NCBI GenBank assembly: GCA_963722415.1
Contig: CAVRNI010000054.1
Coordinates: forward strand, 87,443-151,442
Source: JALOLG01 sp963722415
GTDB taxonomy: Bacteria > Actinomycetota > Acidimicrobiia > Acidimicrobiales > Ilumatobacteraceae
Length of the DNA: 64,000 bases
Direction of reading: 5' to 3'
Positions 8,216 through 15,921 of the stretch are shown here, piece by piece (position 1 is the stretch's first letter; each line of letters starts with the position of its first letter). Both the position numbers and the translations under genes were made by a program. A model generated the notes under the pieces. That model was not told the origin of the DNA. It searched no databases and worked only from the letters and a program-made list of their open reading frames with translations.

Positions 8216-10310
8216 ATGAGCGCGCCGGTTGAAGTCCAAACAGCCGCACATCACCACGAGCACCAGCGTGAGCGGTCACGGCGATCACACCGCGCACGAC
8301 AAGCACGCCGGTCACGATCCGGAGGCCTTCCGGCGCCGGTTCTGGCTGACGCTGCTGCTGACGATCCCGGTCGTCATCTCCAGCGAGATGGTGATGGAGT
8401 GGTTCGGCTACGAGCTCGACGGCGTCGCCTGGGTCGGTCCGGTGCTCGGCACGTTCGTCTTCGCGTGGGGTGGCCAGCCGTTCCTCACCGGCGCCGTGGC
8501 GGAGATCCGCGACCGGCAACCGGGGATGATGCTGCTGATCGCGATGGCGATCACCGTCGCCTGGACGGCCTCGATGGCGACGACCCTCGGCTGGTTCGAC
8601 CTCGAGTTCTGGTGGGAGCTCGCCCTGCTCGTGACGATCATGCTGCTCGGGCACTGGCAGGAGATGAAGGCGATCGGTCAGGCGCACGGTGCGCTCGCCG
8701 CGCTGGCGGCGCTGCTGCCGGACGAGGCGGAGCGCGTGACGGCCGATGGTTCGATCGAGCTCGTCCCGATCGACGCCCTGGCCGCTGGCGATCGGGTGCT
8801 GGTCCGCGCCGGTGCGCGGGTCCCCGCCGACGGACGGATCATCGATGGCGAGGCCGACCTCGACGAGTCGATGATCACCGGTGAGTCGCGCCCGGTCACC
8901 AAGTCCGTTGGCGACCGTGTCGTCGCCGGGACGGTGTCGACGGACTCGTCGATACGCGTCGCGGTCGATGCGGTGGGGGAGGACACCGCGCTCGCCGGCA
9001 TCCAGCGCCTCGTCGCCGACGCCCAGGCGAGCGGGAGTCGGGCCCAGGTGCTCGCCGATCGCTTCGCGGCACTGTTGTTCTACGTCGCGGCCGGCGCCGC
9101 GGCCGTGACGTTCGTCGCCTGGTCGCTCGCCGGCGACATGGAGCGCGCGATCGAGACCACCGTGACCGTGCTCGTCATCGCCTGCCCGCACGCGCTCGGC
9201 CTGGCGATCCCGCTCGTGATCGCGCTGTCCACCGCGGTCGCCGCCAGGCACGGCATCCTCGTCAAGGATCGTCTCGCGCTCGAGCGGATGCGCACCGTCG
9301 ACGCCGTCTTGTTCGACAAGACGGGCACGCTCACGAAGGGCAATCACGTCGTCACGGACGTCGTGGGTGTCGACCTCACGGACGCCGAGGTCCTCGCCCT
9401 CGCAGCCGCCGTCGAGGCCGAGAGCGAGCACCCGCTGGCGAAGGCGATCGTGGCGCACGCCCGGGAGAACGGGGAGATCCCGGAGGCGACCGGTTTCCGA
9501 TCACTCACCGGACGCGGCGTCGAAGCCCGAGTTGATGGAACGGCCCATGCGATCGGTGGACCGGCGTTGGTGCGCGAACGCGGGCTGACCGAGCCGGCGG
9601 AGATCGCGGGCAGGACAGCGGAGTGGGTGGCTCGCGGCGCATCCGTGCTGTACCTCGTCGAAGGCGGCCGGATCATCGGCGCGTTGGCTCTGGAAGACGA
9701 GGTCCGGTCCGAGGCCCGCCAAACCGTGGCCGAGCTCCACGCCCTCGGCGTCGGGCTGGTCGTGATGATCACCGGCGACGCCCGCCAGGTTGCGGAGCGT
9801 GTCGCCGCCGAAGTCGGCGTCGACGAGGTCTTCGCCGAGGTGCTGCCCGAGGACAAGGACTCGGCGGTTGCCACGTTGCAGCAGCGTGGCCTCACGGTGG
9901 CCATGGTCGGTGACGGTGTCAACGACGCTCCGGCGCTCGCCCGCGCCGACGTCGGGTTGGCGATCGGCGCCGGCACCGACGTGGCGATCGAGTCGGCCGG
10001 CGTCGTGTTGGCGACGTCGGATCCGAGGGCGGTGGCGGGTGTCATCCGGCTCTCGAGGGCGAGCTACCGCAAGATGATTCAGAACCTCGTGTGGGCCGCC
10101 GGCTACAACGTGGTCGCGATACCCCTCGCGGCCGGCGTGCTCGCCTGGGCAGGTGTCACCCTGTCGCCGGCGGTCGGGGCGATTCTCATGAGCATGTCGA
10201 CCATCGTCGTCGCCATGAACGCCCAGTTGCTCCGGCGTGTCCGTCTCGTCGGCGCCGACGCGGCGGATCCCCAGCCGGCCGCGTACGATCACCGTCATGA
10301 CGATCGGTGA
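8216..10310 (+). CDS. copB: Copper-translocating P1B-type ATPase, CopB-like (N-terminal frameshift likely)
   Basis: Membrane pump using ATP to export copper. The main frame shows TGES, the metal-binding CPH motif (VIACPHALGLAIP) typical of the CopB (P1B-3) class, the phosphorylation site DKTGTLTKG, the HP motif SEHPLAKAI and GDGVNDAPALA. There is no heavy-metal-associated domain; instead the N-terminus is His-rich (HGDHTAHDKHAGHD). ATG 8216 opens MSAPVEVQTAAHHHEHQ, also His-rich, but in another frame that would have to shift between about 8255 and 8275 to join the pump. Without a shift, initiation would be at TTG 8229 or GTG 8268. I favour 8216 because of the promoter spacing. Confidence 0.85.
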
Positions 10311-11493
10311 GCGCGCTGGCACGACGACCTCGACGTGGTTGAACGCCGACGACTGTTCACTCGACGACTTGCGCTCGATCGTCGAGGTGACCACCGACGT
10401 GCGCGACTACCCCCACGCCGCCGACGTCGTCGACAACGTCCTCGTGTACGACTGCGAACAACTCCGGGCCGCGATCACCACAACGGACGGCCGGCGCAGC
10501 GTCCAGTCCGAGCTTGCTGGAGCGCTGGCCGACGGACCCGGGCTCGTCGTGTTCGCGGGCGCGTTTCCCGACACGTCCATCGTCGATCGGGTGACGGAGG
10601 TCTTCGAGGCGATCATCGAGGACCAGCACGCGGCCGGACAGCCGGCGGGTGATCACTACGCCAAGCCGGGTGCGAACGACCGCATCTGGAACGCCCTCGA
10701 GAAGCTGGCGCTGCGCGATCCGGACGCGTTCGTCGAGTACTACGGCAACGAGATCATCGAGCTCGCATCGTCGGCGTGGCTGGGCCCCTTCTTCCAGATC
10801 ACTTCGCAGGTCAATGTCGTCAACCCGGGCGGCGCCGCCCAGGTTCCCCATCGCGACTATCACCTCGGGTTCACCTCGATCGAGGTCGCGGAGCAGTTCC
10901 CGGCCCATGCGCACCGTTTGTCGGCCGTGCTCACGCTCCAGGGCGCGATCGCCCACACCGACATGCCGGTCGAGAGCGGTCCGACGATGTACCTGCCGCA
11001 CTCACAGAAGTACGAGCTCGGCTATCTCGGTTGGCGGCGGCCCGACTTCGCCGAGTACTTCGCCGAACACCACGTCCAGCTCCCGCTCACCAAGGGCGAT
11101 GCGGGGTTCTTCAACCCGGCGGTGTCGCACGCCGCCGGACACAACCGCACGTCCGACGTCAAGCGGATGGCCAACCTGCTGCAGCTGAACTCGGCGTTCG
11201 GCCGGCCGATCGAGACAGTGAACCGCGAAGCCGTTTCGAACGCGCTGTTCCCGGCGCTCGTGCGCAGCGCGCGTGCCGGCACTCCCGAGGTCCTGCTGCA
11301 CAACGCGATCGCCGCCGGCGCCGAGGGCTATCCGTTCCCCACCAACCTCGACCGCGATCAACCGATCGGCGGGTTGGTCCCCGACACCCAGGCCGAGCTC
11401 CTGTGGCGGGCCGTGTCGGAGAACTGGGAGCCCGATCAGCTCCGCACCGCGCTGCGCGACTACGCCGAACGTCACCTGACCGACTCCATGTAG
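10297..11493 (+). CDS. Phytanoyl-CoA dioxygenase (PhyH) family protein
   Basis: Probable Fe(II)/2-oxoglutarate-dependent dioxygenase, 398 residues. The iron-binding HxD motif is in VPHRDYHLGF, and the distal His is in GDAGFFNPAVSHAAGHNRT, followed by Arg for 2-oxoglutarate. The start is taken as ATG 10297 (MTIGERAGTTTSTWLN), which overlaps the end of copB by 14 bases in another frame; upstream in-frame codons look like antisense of copB. Actinobacterial PhyH relatives act on varied lipids and secondary metabolites. No neighbour suggests the substrate. Confidence 0.82.
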   Translation: MTIGERAGTTTSTWLNADDCSLDDLRSIVEVTTDVRDYPHAADVVDNVLVYDCEQLRAAITTTDGRRSVQSELAGALADGPGLVVFAGAFPDTSIVDRVTEVFEAIIEDQHAAGQPAGDHYAKPGANDRIWNALEKLALRDPDAFVEYYGNEIIELASSAWLGPFFQITSQVNVVNPGGAAQVPHRDYHLGFTSIEVAEQFPAHAHRLSAVLTLQGAIAHTDMPVESGPTMYLPHSQKYELGYLGWRRPDFAEYFAEHHVQLPLTKGDAGFFNPAVSHAAGHNRTSDVKRMANLLQLNSAFGRPIETVNREAVSNALFPALVRSARAGTPEVLLHNAIAAGAEGYPFPTNLDRDQPIGGLVPDTQAELLWRAVSENWEPDQLRTALRDYAERHLTDSM

Positions 11494-11500
11494 GAGGCTG

Positions 11501-11520
11501 GCGCTCGGTCGGTCGAGCGC
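11501..11520. terminator. Hairpin between convergent genes
   Basis: Perfect 7-base stem GCGCTCG/CGAGCGC with a 6-base loop in the 29-base gap between two convergent genes. There is no T-run. Position suggests a bidirectional transcription barrier. Confidence 0.5.
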
Positions 11521-11522
11521 GA

Positions 11523-12104
11523 TCAAGCGGGTGGGCGGGTGATGACGACGAAGAGCCGCACTGGCCCGGTGCCGATCACCGACCAGCGGTGGGGCGCAGC
11601 TCCGGGGTGCACGAGGCAGTCGCCCCGATCGAGCTCGACGGTGGGGTGGCCGGTGAACTCCACGCGCAGCTGTCCCTCGATGAGATGGAGGACGACGTCG
11701 CCGGGGTGGTCGTACCAGACGTCGAGGTCGTCGCCGGCGTCGATGACGTACTCGTAGACCTCGAGCCGCCGGCCCGGGTCGGCCAGCAACACGCGTCCCA
11801 TCGCCGAGCCCGGCCGATCACTCGACGGCACGAGCTGGCCCTCGTCGGCACGGATCACGTCGACGCCGCCGGTCGGGTGGCTCGGGAGGAGGTTCGAGGG
11901 CTCCGTCCCGAGCACCTCGGCCATCCGGTAGAGCGTGGCGATCGACGGCGTCGACATGCCGCGCTCGACCGCGCTGACGAACGGTTGGCTGAGGCCGCAG
12001 CGCGTCGCGAAATCACGCATCGACATGCCGCTCGCCTGACGCGCGCGTCGGATCGAGACACCCACCGCGGCGCGGATCGGGTCGGTGTGCGCTTCGACCG
12101 TCAT
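11523..12104 (-). CDS. XRE-family regulator with C-terminal cupin domain
   Basis: Regulator of 193 residues: XRE helix-turn-helix at about 12-70 (MSMRDFATRCGLSQPFVSAV, then STPSIATLYRMAEVLG) and a cupin sensor domain at about 110-190 with HPGDVVLHLIEG and GDCLVHPGAAPHRW. This PuuR-like architecture usually senses a small metabolite and controls neighbouring transport or catabolic genes. It is the last gene of the minus-strand ABC operon; its ATG overlaps the ATPase stop codon by 4 bases. It is therefore the likely local regulator of that transporter and perhaps of the divergent catabolic genes. Confidence 0.88.
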   Translation of the reverse strand: MTVEAHTDPIRAAVGVSIRRARQASGMSMRDFATRCGLSQPFVSAVERGMSTPSIATLYRMAEVLGTEPSNLLPSHPTGGVDVIRADEGQLVPSSDRPGSAMGRVLLADPGRRLEVYEYVIDAGDDLDVWYDHPGDVVLHLIEGQLRVEFTGHPTVELDRGDCLVHPGAAPHRWSVIGTGPVRLFVVITRPPA

Positions 12105-12131
12105 TCCGGCACCGTCATTCCGGCACCGTCA
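12097..12131. repeat. 14-base tandem duplication over a stop/start junction
   Basis: The unit ACCGTCATTCCGGC (plus sense) occurs 2.5 times at the ATPase/XRE junction. On the coding strand this gives three ATGACGGT sequences 14 bases apart. Because 14 is not a multiple of three, the duplication changes the ATPase C-terminus (ending MTVPE) and leaves the last ATG as the regulator start. Confidence 0.85.
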
Positions 12132-12925
12132 TCCTCGTCACCGGCGACGAGCGTGGCCGCGACGAGATCGACGACGGAGTGGAACGCCGGGCTTCTCGTC
12201 ATCTCGGTGGTACGGGGGCGTGGCAGATCGACGTTGACGGTGGCCACGATCGACGACGGTCGCGGCGACATGATCACGATCTCGTCGGCGAGGAGCACCG
12301 CCTCGTCGATGGAGTGGGTGACCAGCAGCGTGGTCGTCACCCGCTCCATCCAGATGCGTTGGAGCTCCATGTTCATGCGGGTGCGTGTCATCGCGTCGAG
12401 CGCGCCGAACGGCTCGTCGAGCAGCAGGACCGTCGGCTCGGTCACCAGCGCGCGGGCGATGGCGACGCGCTGACGCATCCCACCCGAGAGGTGGCGAGGA
12501 CGCGCCGTCTCGAACCCGCGGAGGCCGACGAGCTTGATCAGATCGTCGACCGCCGATGGGCCCACGTCGGCCCCGGTCACCTGCAGCGCGAAACGGATGT
12601 TGTCGCGCACGGACCGCCACGGCAGGAGGGCCGAGTCCTGGAATGCGACTCCGATCTCGTGCCGGTCGCGCGCCTCCGCCGGTGCGCGTCCGTGAATCCG
12701 GACCGTGCCGGACGTCGGTTCGTCGAGTCCGGCCAGGATCCGCAGCACGGTCGACTTGCCGCATCCCGACGGTCCCACCAGTGCGGTCAGCGTGCCGCGT
12801 GGCGCGACGTGGTCGACCCGCTCGATGGCGACGAGCGGTCGCCGTTCGATCACGAACTCCTTGCGGACGGCGTCGAGCTCGAAGCCCGCTTCGTCGACGC
12901 CGTCCGCCCCGGTCTCAGTCGTCAC
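12101..12925 (-). CDS. ABC transporter ATP-binding protein, nitrate/sulfonate/taurine type
   Basis: Importer ATPase of the SsuB/TauB/NrtD class, 274 residues. Walker A is ALVGPSGCGKSTVLRILAGL, the Q-loop VAFQDSALLPWRSV (the LPW form typical of this class), the signature RHLSGGMRQRVAIARAL and Walker B VLLLDEPFGALDAMT. It lies 9 bases after the binding-protein gene and overlaps the regulator by 4 bases. It should energise the fused permease upstream. The substrate (sulfonate, pyrimidine, aromatic or other small anion) is not determined by sequence. Confidence 0.92.
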   Translation of the reverse strand: MTTETGADGVDEAGFELDAVRKEFVIERRPLVAIERVDHVAPRGTLTALVGPSGCGKSTVLRILAGLDEPTSGTVRIHGRAPAEARDRHEIGVAFQDSALLPWRSVRDNIRFALQVTGADVGPSAVDDLIKLVGLRGFETARPRHLSGGMRQRVAIARALVTEPTVLLLDEPFGALDAMTRTRMNMELQRIWMERVTTTLLVTHSIDEAVLLADEIVIMSPRPSSIVATVNVDLPRPRTTEMTRSPAFHSVVDLVAATLVAGDEDDGAGMTVPE

Positions 12926-12934
12926 GTGCAGTGG

Positions 12935-14071
12935 TCACGACAGGGTTGCGTGGGCTTCCTCGAGGAACGAGGTATCGAGGAACTCCTCGACTGTCGGCAG
13001 GTCGGTCTCGCCGGCCGTCTCGAGCACCGGCAGCACCTCGTCGGCCATCCGCGCCGGATCGACCGACAGGATCCCGTGCTCGTCGGTGTAGGGGCTGTCC
13101 ATCAGGGCGATGTACTCGGGATTGGCGAGGGTGGCGTACTCCTCGCTGATCTCGGCGTCGGCCGCGTACGTCTCGAGAAGGATCGGGAGGGACTCGGTCG
13201 GGTCGGCCCGGTTGTCGAGCGCTCCCTGGAGCAGACCGGCGAGGTAGGCGACCACCAGGTCGTGGTTCTCGTCGAGCCACGCCCTGGAGGCGAACAGGAT
13301 GTCGCCGTACGACGGCAGACCGAGATCGGAGTACGGCTTGGCGCTCACGTCGTGGCCCTGGAGCTTTGAGTTGGAGGGGTTGGTTCGTGACGTACGACGC
13401 GATCGCATCCATCTCGCCGTCGACGAGCGGCTGCGGGTCGAAGCCCATCGGGATGAACTCGTAATCGTCGGGCTGACAGGCCGTTGACCTTGAACAGCGC
13501 GTCGATCTGCACCTGATCGCCCTGCGGACCGCCGATCCGCTTGCCGACGAGATCCTGCACGGTCTCGATGCCGGTCGCGGTCATCCACGTCAGACCGAGC
13601 GGGTTCTTCTGGTACATCGCGCCGATCACGACGAAATCGGAGCCTTCCTGGTTGGCCTTGATGATGTCGAGCTCGCTCGCCGAGAGCCCGACGTTGCCGT
13701 CGCCGGCGGCGAGCACCTGTACCACCGCTGGTGTGTTGGGTCCGCCATGGATCAGCGACGACTCGACGCCGCGGGCTGGCGAAGTAGCCCTTCGATTCGG
13801 CGAGGTACCACGCCGACCACTCGATGTCGGGAAGCCAGTTGAACACCGAAGCCACGCTGCCGAGGGCCGCGGCCGGCGCACCGCTCGTGCCGGTGGTCGC
13901 GGCTGTGGTGCCAGCGGTGGTGCCGGCAGTGGTGCCCGCCGGGCCGGTCGAGCCGGGGCTCTCGGCGTCGTCATCGTCGCCGCAGGCGGCGAGGATCGGC
14001 ACCGACGAGACGATGGTGAGTCCTCCGACGACGCCGGCGGTTCTCGAGATGAACGCCCTTCGTGTGTACAT
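12935..14071 (-). CDS. ABC transporter substrate-binding protein, NMT1/SsuA-like (three frameshifts)
   Basis: Receptor of the nitrate/sulfonate-type importer. The N-terminus MYTRRAFISRTAGVVGGLTI, followed by VPILAAC, is a lipoprotein signal, possibly Tat-type (RRAF). Then come a Gly/Thr/Ala linker, FNWLPDIEWSAWYLAESKGY, LIHGGPNTPAVVQVLAAGDG, YEFIPMGFDPQPLVDGEMDA and AKPYSDLGLPSYGDILFASR. These segments lie in three frames. Shifts fall near 13773-13775 (GGG), 13474-13478 and 13365-13367 (TTT); each is corrected by removing one base, giving a protein of about 378 residues. Two sit in homopolymers, pointing to sequencing indels rather than a decayed gene. A GGAGGAA ribosome site precedes ATG 14071. 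Confidence 0.85.
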   Translation of the reverse strand: MYTRRAFISRTAGVVGGLTIVSSVPILAACGDDDDAESPGSTGPAGTTAGTTAGTTAATTGTSGAPAAALGSVASVFNWLPDIEWSAWYLAESKGYFASPRRRVVADPWRTQHTSGGTGARRRRRQRRALGERARHHQGQPGRLRFRRDRRDVPEEPARSDVDDRDRHRDRAGSRRQADRRSAGRSGADRRAVQGQRPVSPTITSSSRWASTRSRSSTARWMRSRRTSRTNPSNSKLQGHDVSAKPYSDLGLPSYGDILFASRAWLDENHDLVVAYLAGLLQGALDNRADPTESLPILLETYAADAEISEEYATLANPEYIALMDSPYTDEHGILSVDPARMADEVLPVLETAGETDLPTVEEFLDTSFLEEAHATLS

Positions 14072-14118
14072 ATTTCCTCCGATGGTCTATTGGCGGATTG
14101 ATGGGGTGAAGAGGTTGG

Positions 14119-15717
14119 TCAGGTCCAACGGGCGTGGACGGCACGTTCGAGGCGGCCGGCGGCCGAGAACACGGCGACCGAGACGGCGATGACGACGATC
14201 GCCGCGCCGAACGCGCGAGGCAGGTCGAGCAGGCGGTAGGCATAGGCGAACTCGACGCCCAGGCCCTGGCGCCCGATCAGGCTCTCGCCGACGACGGCTG
14301 CGATCACGGCCGACCCGGCGGCGATCCGGAAGCCGCTGATCATGTGCGGGACGGCGGCCGGCAGCACCACCCGCCGGAACCTCACCCCGCTCTCGCCGCC
14401 GAGCGCGTCGACGACGTCGAGCGCCGACCGGCTGGCGGCGTTCAGACCCGATCGTGTGAACACGAAGATCGGGTAGAACACGAGCACCGACGCGAGTGCC
14501 CAGACCGTGGTCGGGTTGTAGCCGAGCACCCGGGCGAAGAGCGGGAACAGGGCGACGAGCGGGGTGGCGGCAAGGACGATGACGAGCGGGACGGTCATCC
14601 CGGCCAGGAACTCGTAGCGTGCCGCCGCCAGCGCCGCGGCGAGACCGAGCACGGTGCCGATCGTGAGGGCGATCGCTGCCGTCCACAGCGTGCGCAGCGT
14701 TGCCGAGAGGTAGTCACCGGGCGCGGCGACGAGATCGTCGAGCACGGCCGACGGGCGCGGCACGACGATCGGCGAGATGTCCTTCACCTCGACCCATGTC
14801 CACCAGAGGGCAACGAGCACCGCGAGCAGGGCGACGATCGCGGCCGTCTCGGTGAGCAGGTGGCGGAGTCGGCCGTGGCGGCGGGGCACGGCCGCTGACT
14901 GTTGGGCGATCTCGGCGCCGAACCGGCGAACTGCCGCCATTCGCGAGAGCGCGAGCAGGCCGTACGCGGTGAGCCCGCACGCGGCGCTGAGCAGCGATGC
15001 CGCCCAGAGCCGATCGGCACGTCCGCCCTGCATGGCGGTGATCAACAGCACGCCGAGCCCGCGCTCGGCGCCGTACCACTCGCCGAACACGGCGCCGGCG
15101 AGGGAGGCCGGGGCGGCGAGCTTCAGCCCGTCGGCCACCGACGGCCACGATCCGGGGAGCTGCACCGACCACACCCGCCGGAACCGGCTGGCGCCGAGTG
15201 CGCTGGCAACGTCGTGGACAGACCGCGAGGCGGCTCCGAGACCGACCGACGTCGACACGAACACGAAGAAGAACACGGCGATCGCGGCCACCGCCACCGG
15301 GCCACGGTCGCGCCCGAGCACGATCAGCAGGCACGGCGCCACGGCGACCCACGGCGCGGCGTTCGTGATCGCCGCCAGGCGGACGACGAAACCACGCAGT
15401 CTCGGCACGCTGGCCGCCACGAGCGCAGCCACGAAGGCCAGCGTTCCACCGATGACGAGCCCACGCGCGGCGGCCCACACGGTCGACCGCGTGGAACGGA
15501 AGTAGACGTCACGGCTGTCGCCGACGATCGGCGAGATGGCGTCGATGGGCGTCACGATCATGCCGCTCGCCCATCCGGCGCGGCCGCCCCACGTCCAGAC
15601 AGCGAGGATGAGGACGAGTCCGGTCGCCGGGGCGACGATCGGCCACAGGCTGCGGGTCGACACGCCATGGATCGACACAGGCCGACGCGCCCGCGTTCGG
15701 TGCTGCCGGTCCTCCAC
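14119..15717 (-). CDS. ABC transporter permease, two permease domains fused in one chain
   Basis: Membrane component of the nitrate/sulfonate-type importer, about 532 residues with two binding-protein-dependent permease domains in tandem (about 25-265 and 290-530). Each has its own EAA coupling loop (VASALGASRFRRVWSVQLPG and VVDALGGESGVRFRRVVLPA). Relatives are usually a single-domain permease that homodimerises, so this is a natural tandem form. GTG 15717 is preferred over TTG 15723 because AGGGG lies 6 bases before it. It is the first gene of the operon permease, binding protein, ATPase, XRE-cupin. Confidence 0.87.
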   Translation of the reverse strand: MEDRQHRTRARRPVSIHGVSTRSLWPIVAPATGLVLILAVWTWGGRAGWASGMIVTPIDAISPIVGDSRDVYFRSTRSTVWAAARGLVIGGTLAFVAALVAASVPRLRGFVVRLAAITNAAPWVAVAPCLLIVLGRDRGPVAVAAIAVFFFVFVSTSVGLGAASRSVHDVASALGASRFRRVWSVQLPGSWPSVADGLKLAAPASLAGAVFGEWYGAERGLGVLLITAMQGGRADRLWAASLLSAACGLTAYGLLALSRMAAVRRFGAEIAQQSAAVPRRHGRLRHLLTETAAIVALLAVLVALWWTWVEVKDISPIVVPRPSAVLDDLVAAPGDYLSATLRTLWTAAIALTIGTVLGLAAALAAARYEFLAGMTVPLVIVLAATPLVALFPLFARVLGYNPTTVWALASVLVFYPIFVFTRSGLNAASRSALDVVDALGGESGVRFRRVVLPAAVPHMISGFRIAAGSAVIAAVVGESLIGRQGLGVEFAYAYRLLDLPRAFGAAIVVIAVSVAVFSAAGRLERAVHARWT

Positions 15718-15778
15718 AATCAACCCCTACATATCATCGTAGCTCACGTCCGGGCACGGTGAGCACCGTCCCCGGCAC

Positions 15779-15798
15779 CGTCGAACACACGTCGAACA
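15779..15798. promoter_or_regulatory. 11-base-spaced direct repeats between divergent operons
   Basis: CGTCGAACA occurs at 15779-15787 and 15790-15798, one DNA turn apart, between the ABC operon (minus) and the catabolic gene (plus). A palindrome ACGTGACACGT lies at 15844-15854. These could bind a shared regulator such as the XRE-cupin protein. Otherwise the 200-base gap (15718-15921) shows no gene. Confidence 0.35.
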
Positions 15799-15921
15799 TG
15801 TGTCCATCAAGGGAAACATAGGCCAGGTTTGGGTCTGCAGTGAACGTGACACGTGAACGCTGCGTTACGGTTCGATCACCCACACCTATCGGTGCCGGAA
15901 TCGAGTAGAACCGCGACCACG

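Noticed and set aside
7495..8263. Upstream start for the SDR at 8263
   Set aside because: The extra N-terminus would be read across the copper ATPase promoter and operator and does not resemble SDR leaders; ATG 8176 fits better.
12935..14071. Binding-protein gene as a true pseudogene
   Set aside because: Three indels restore a complete protein with signal and all domains, two in homopolymers; the rest of the operon is intact, so sequencing error is more likely.
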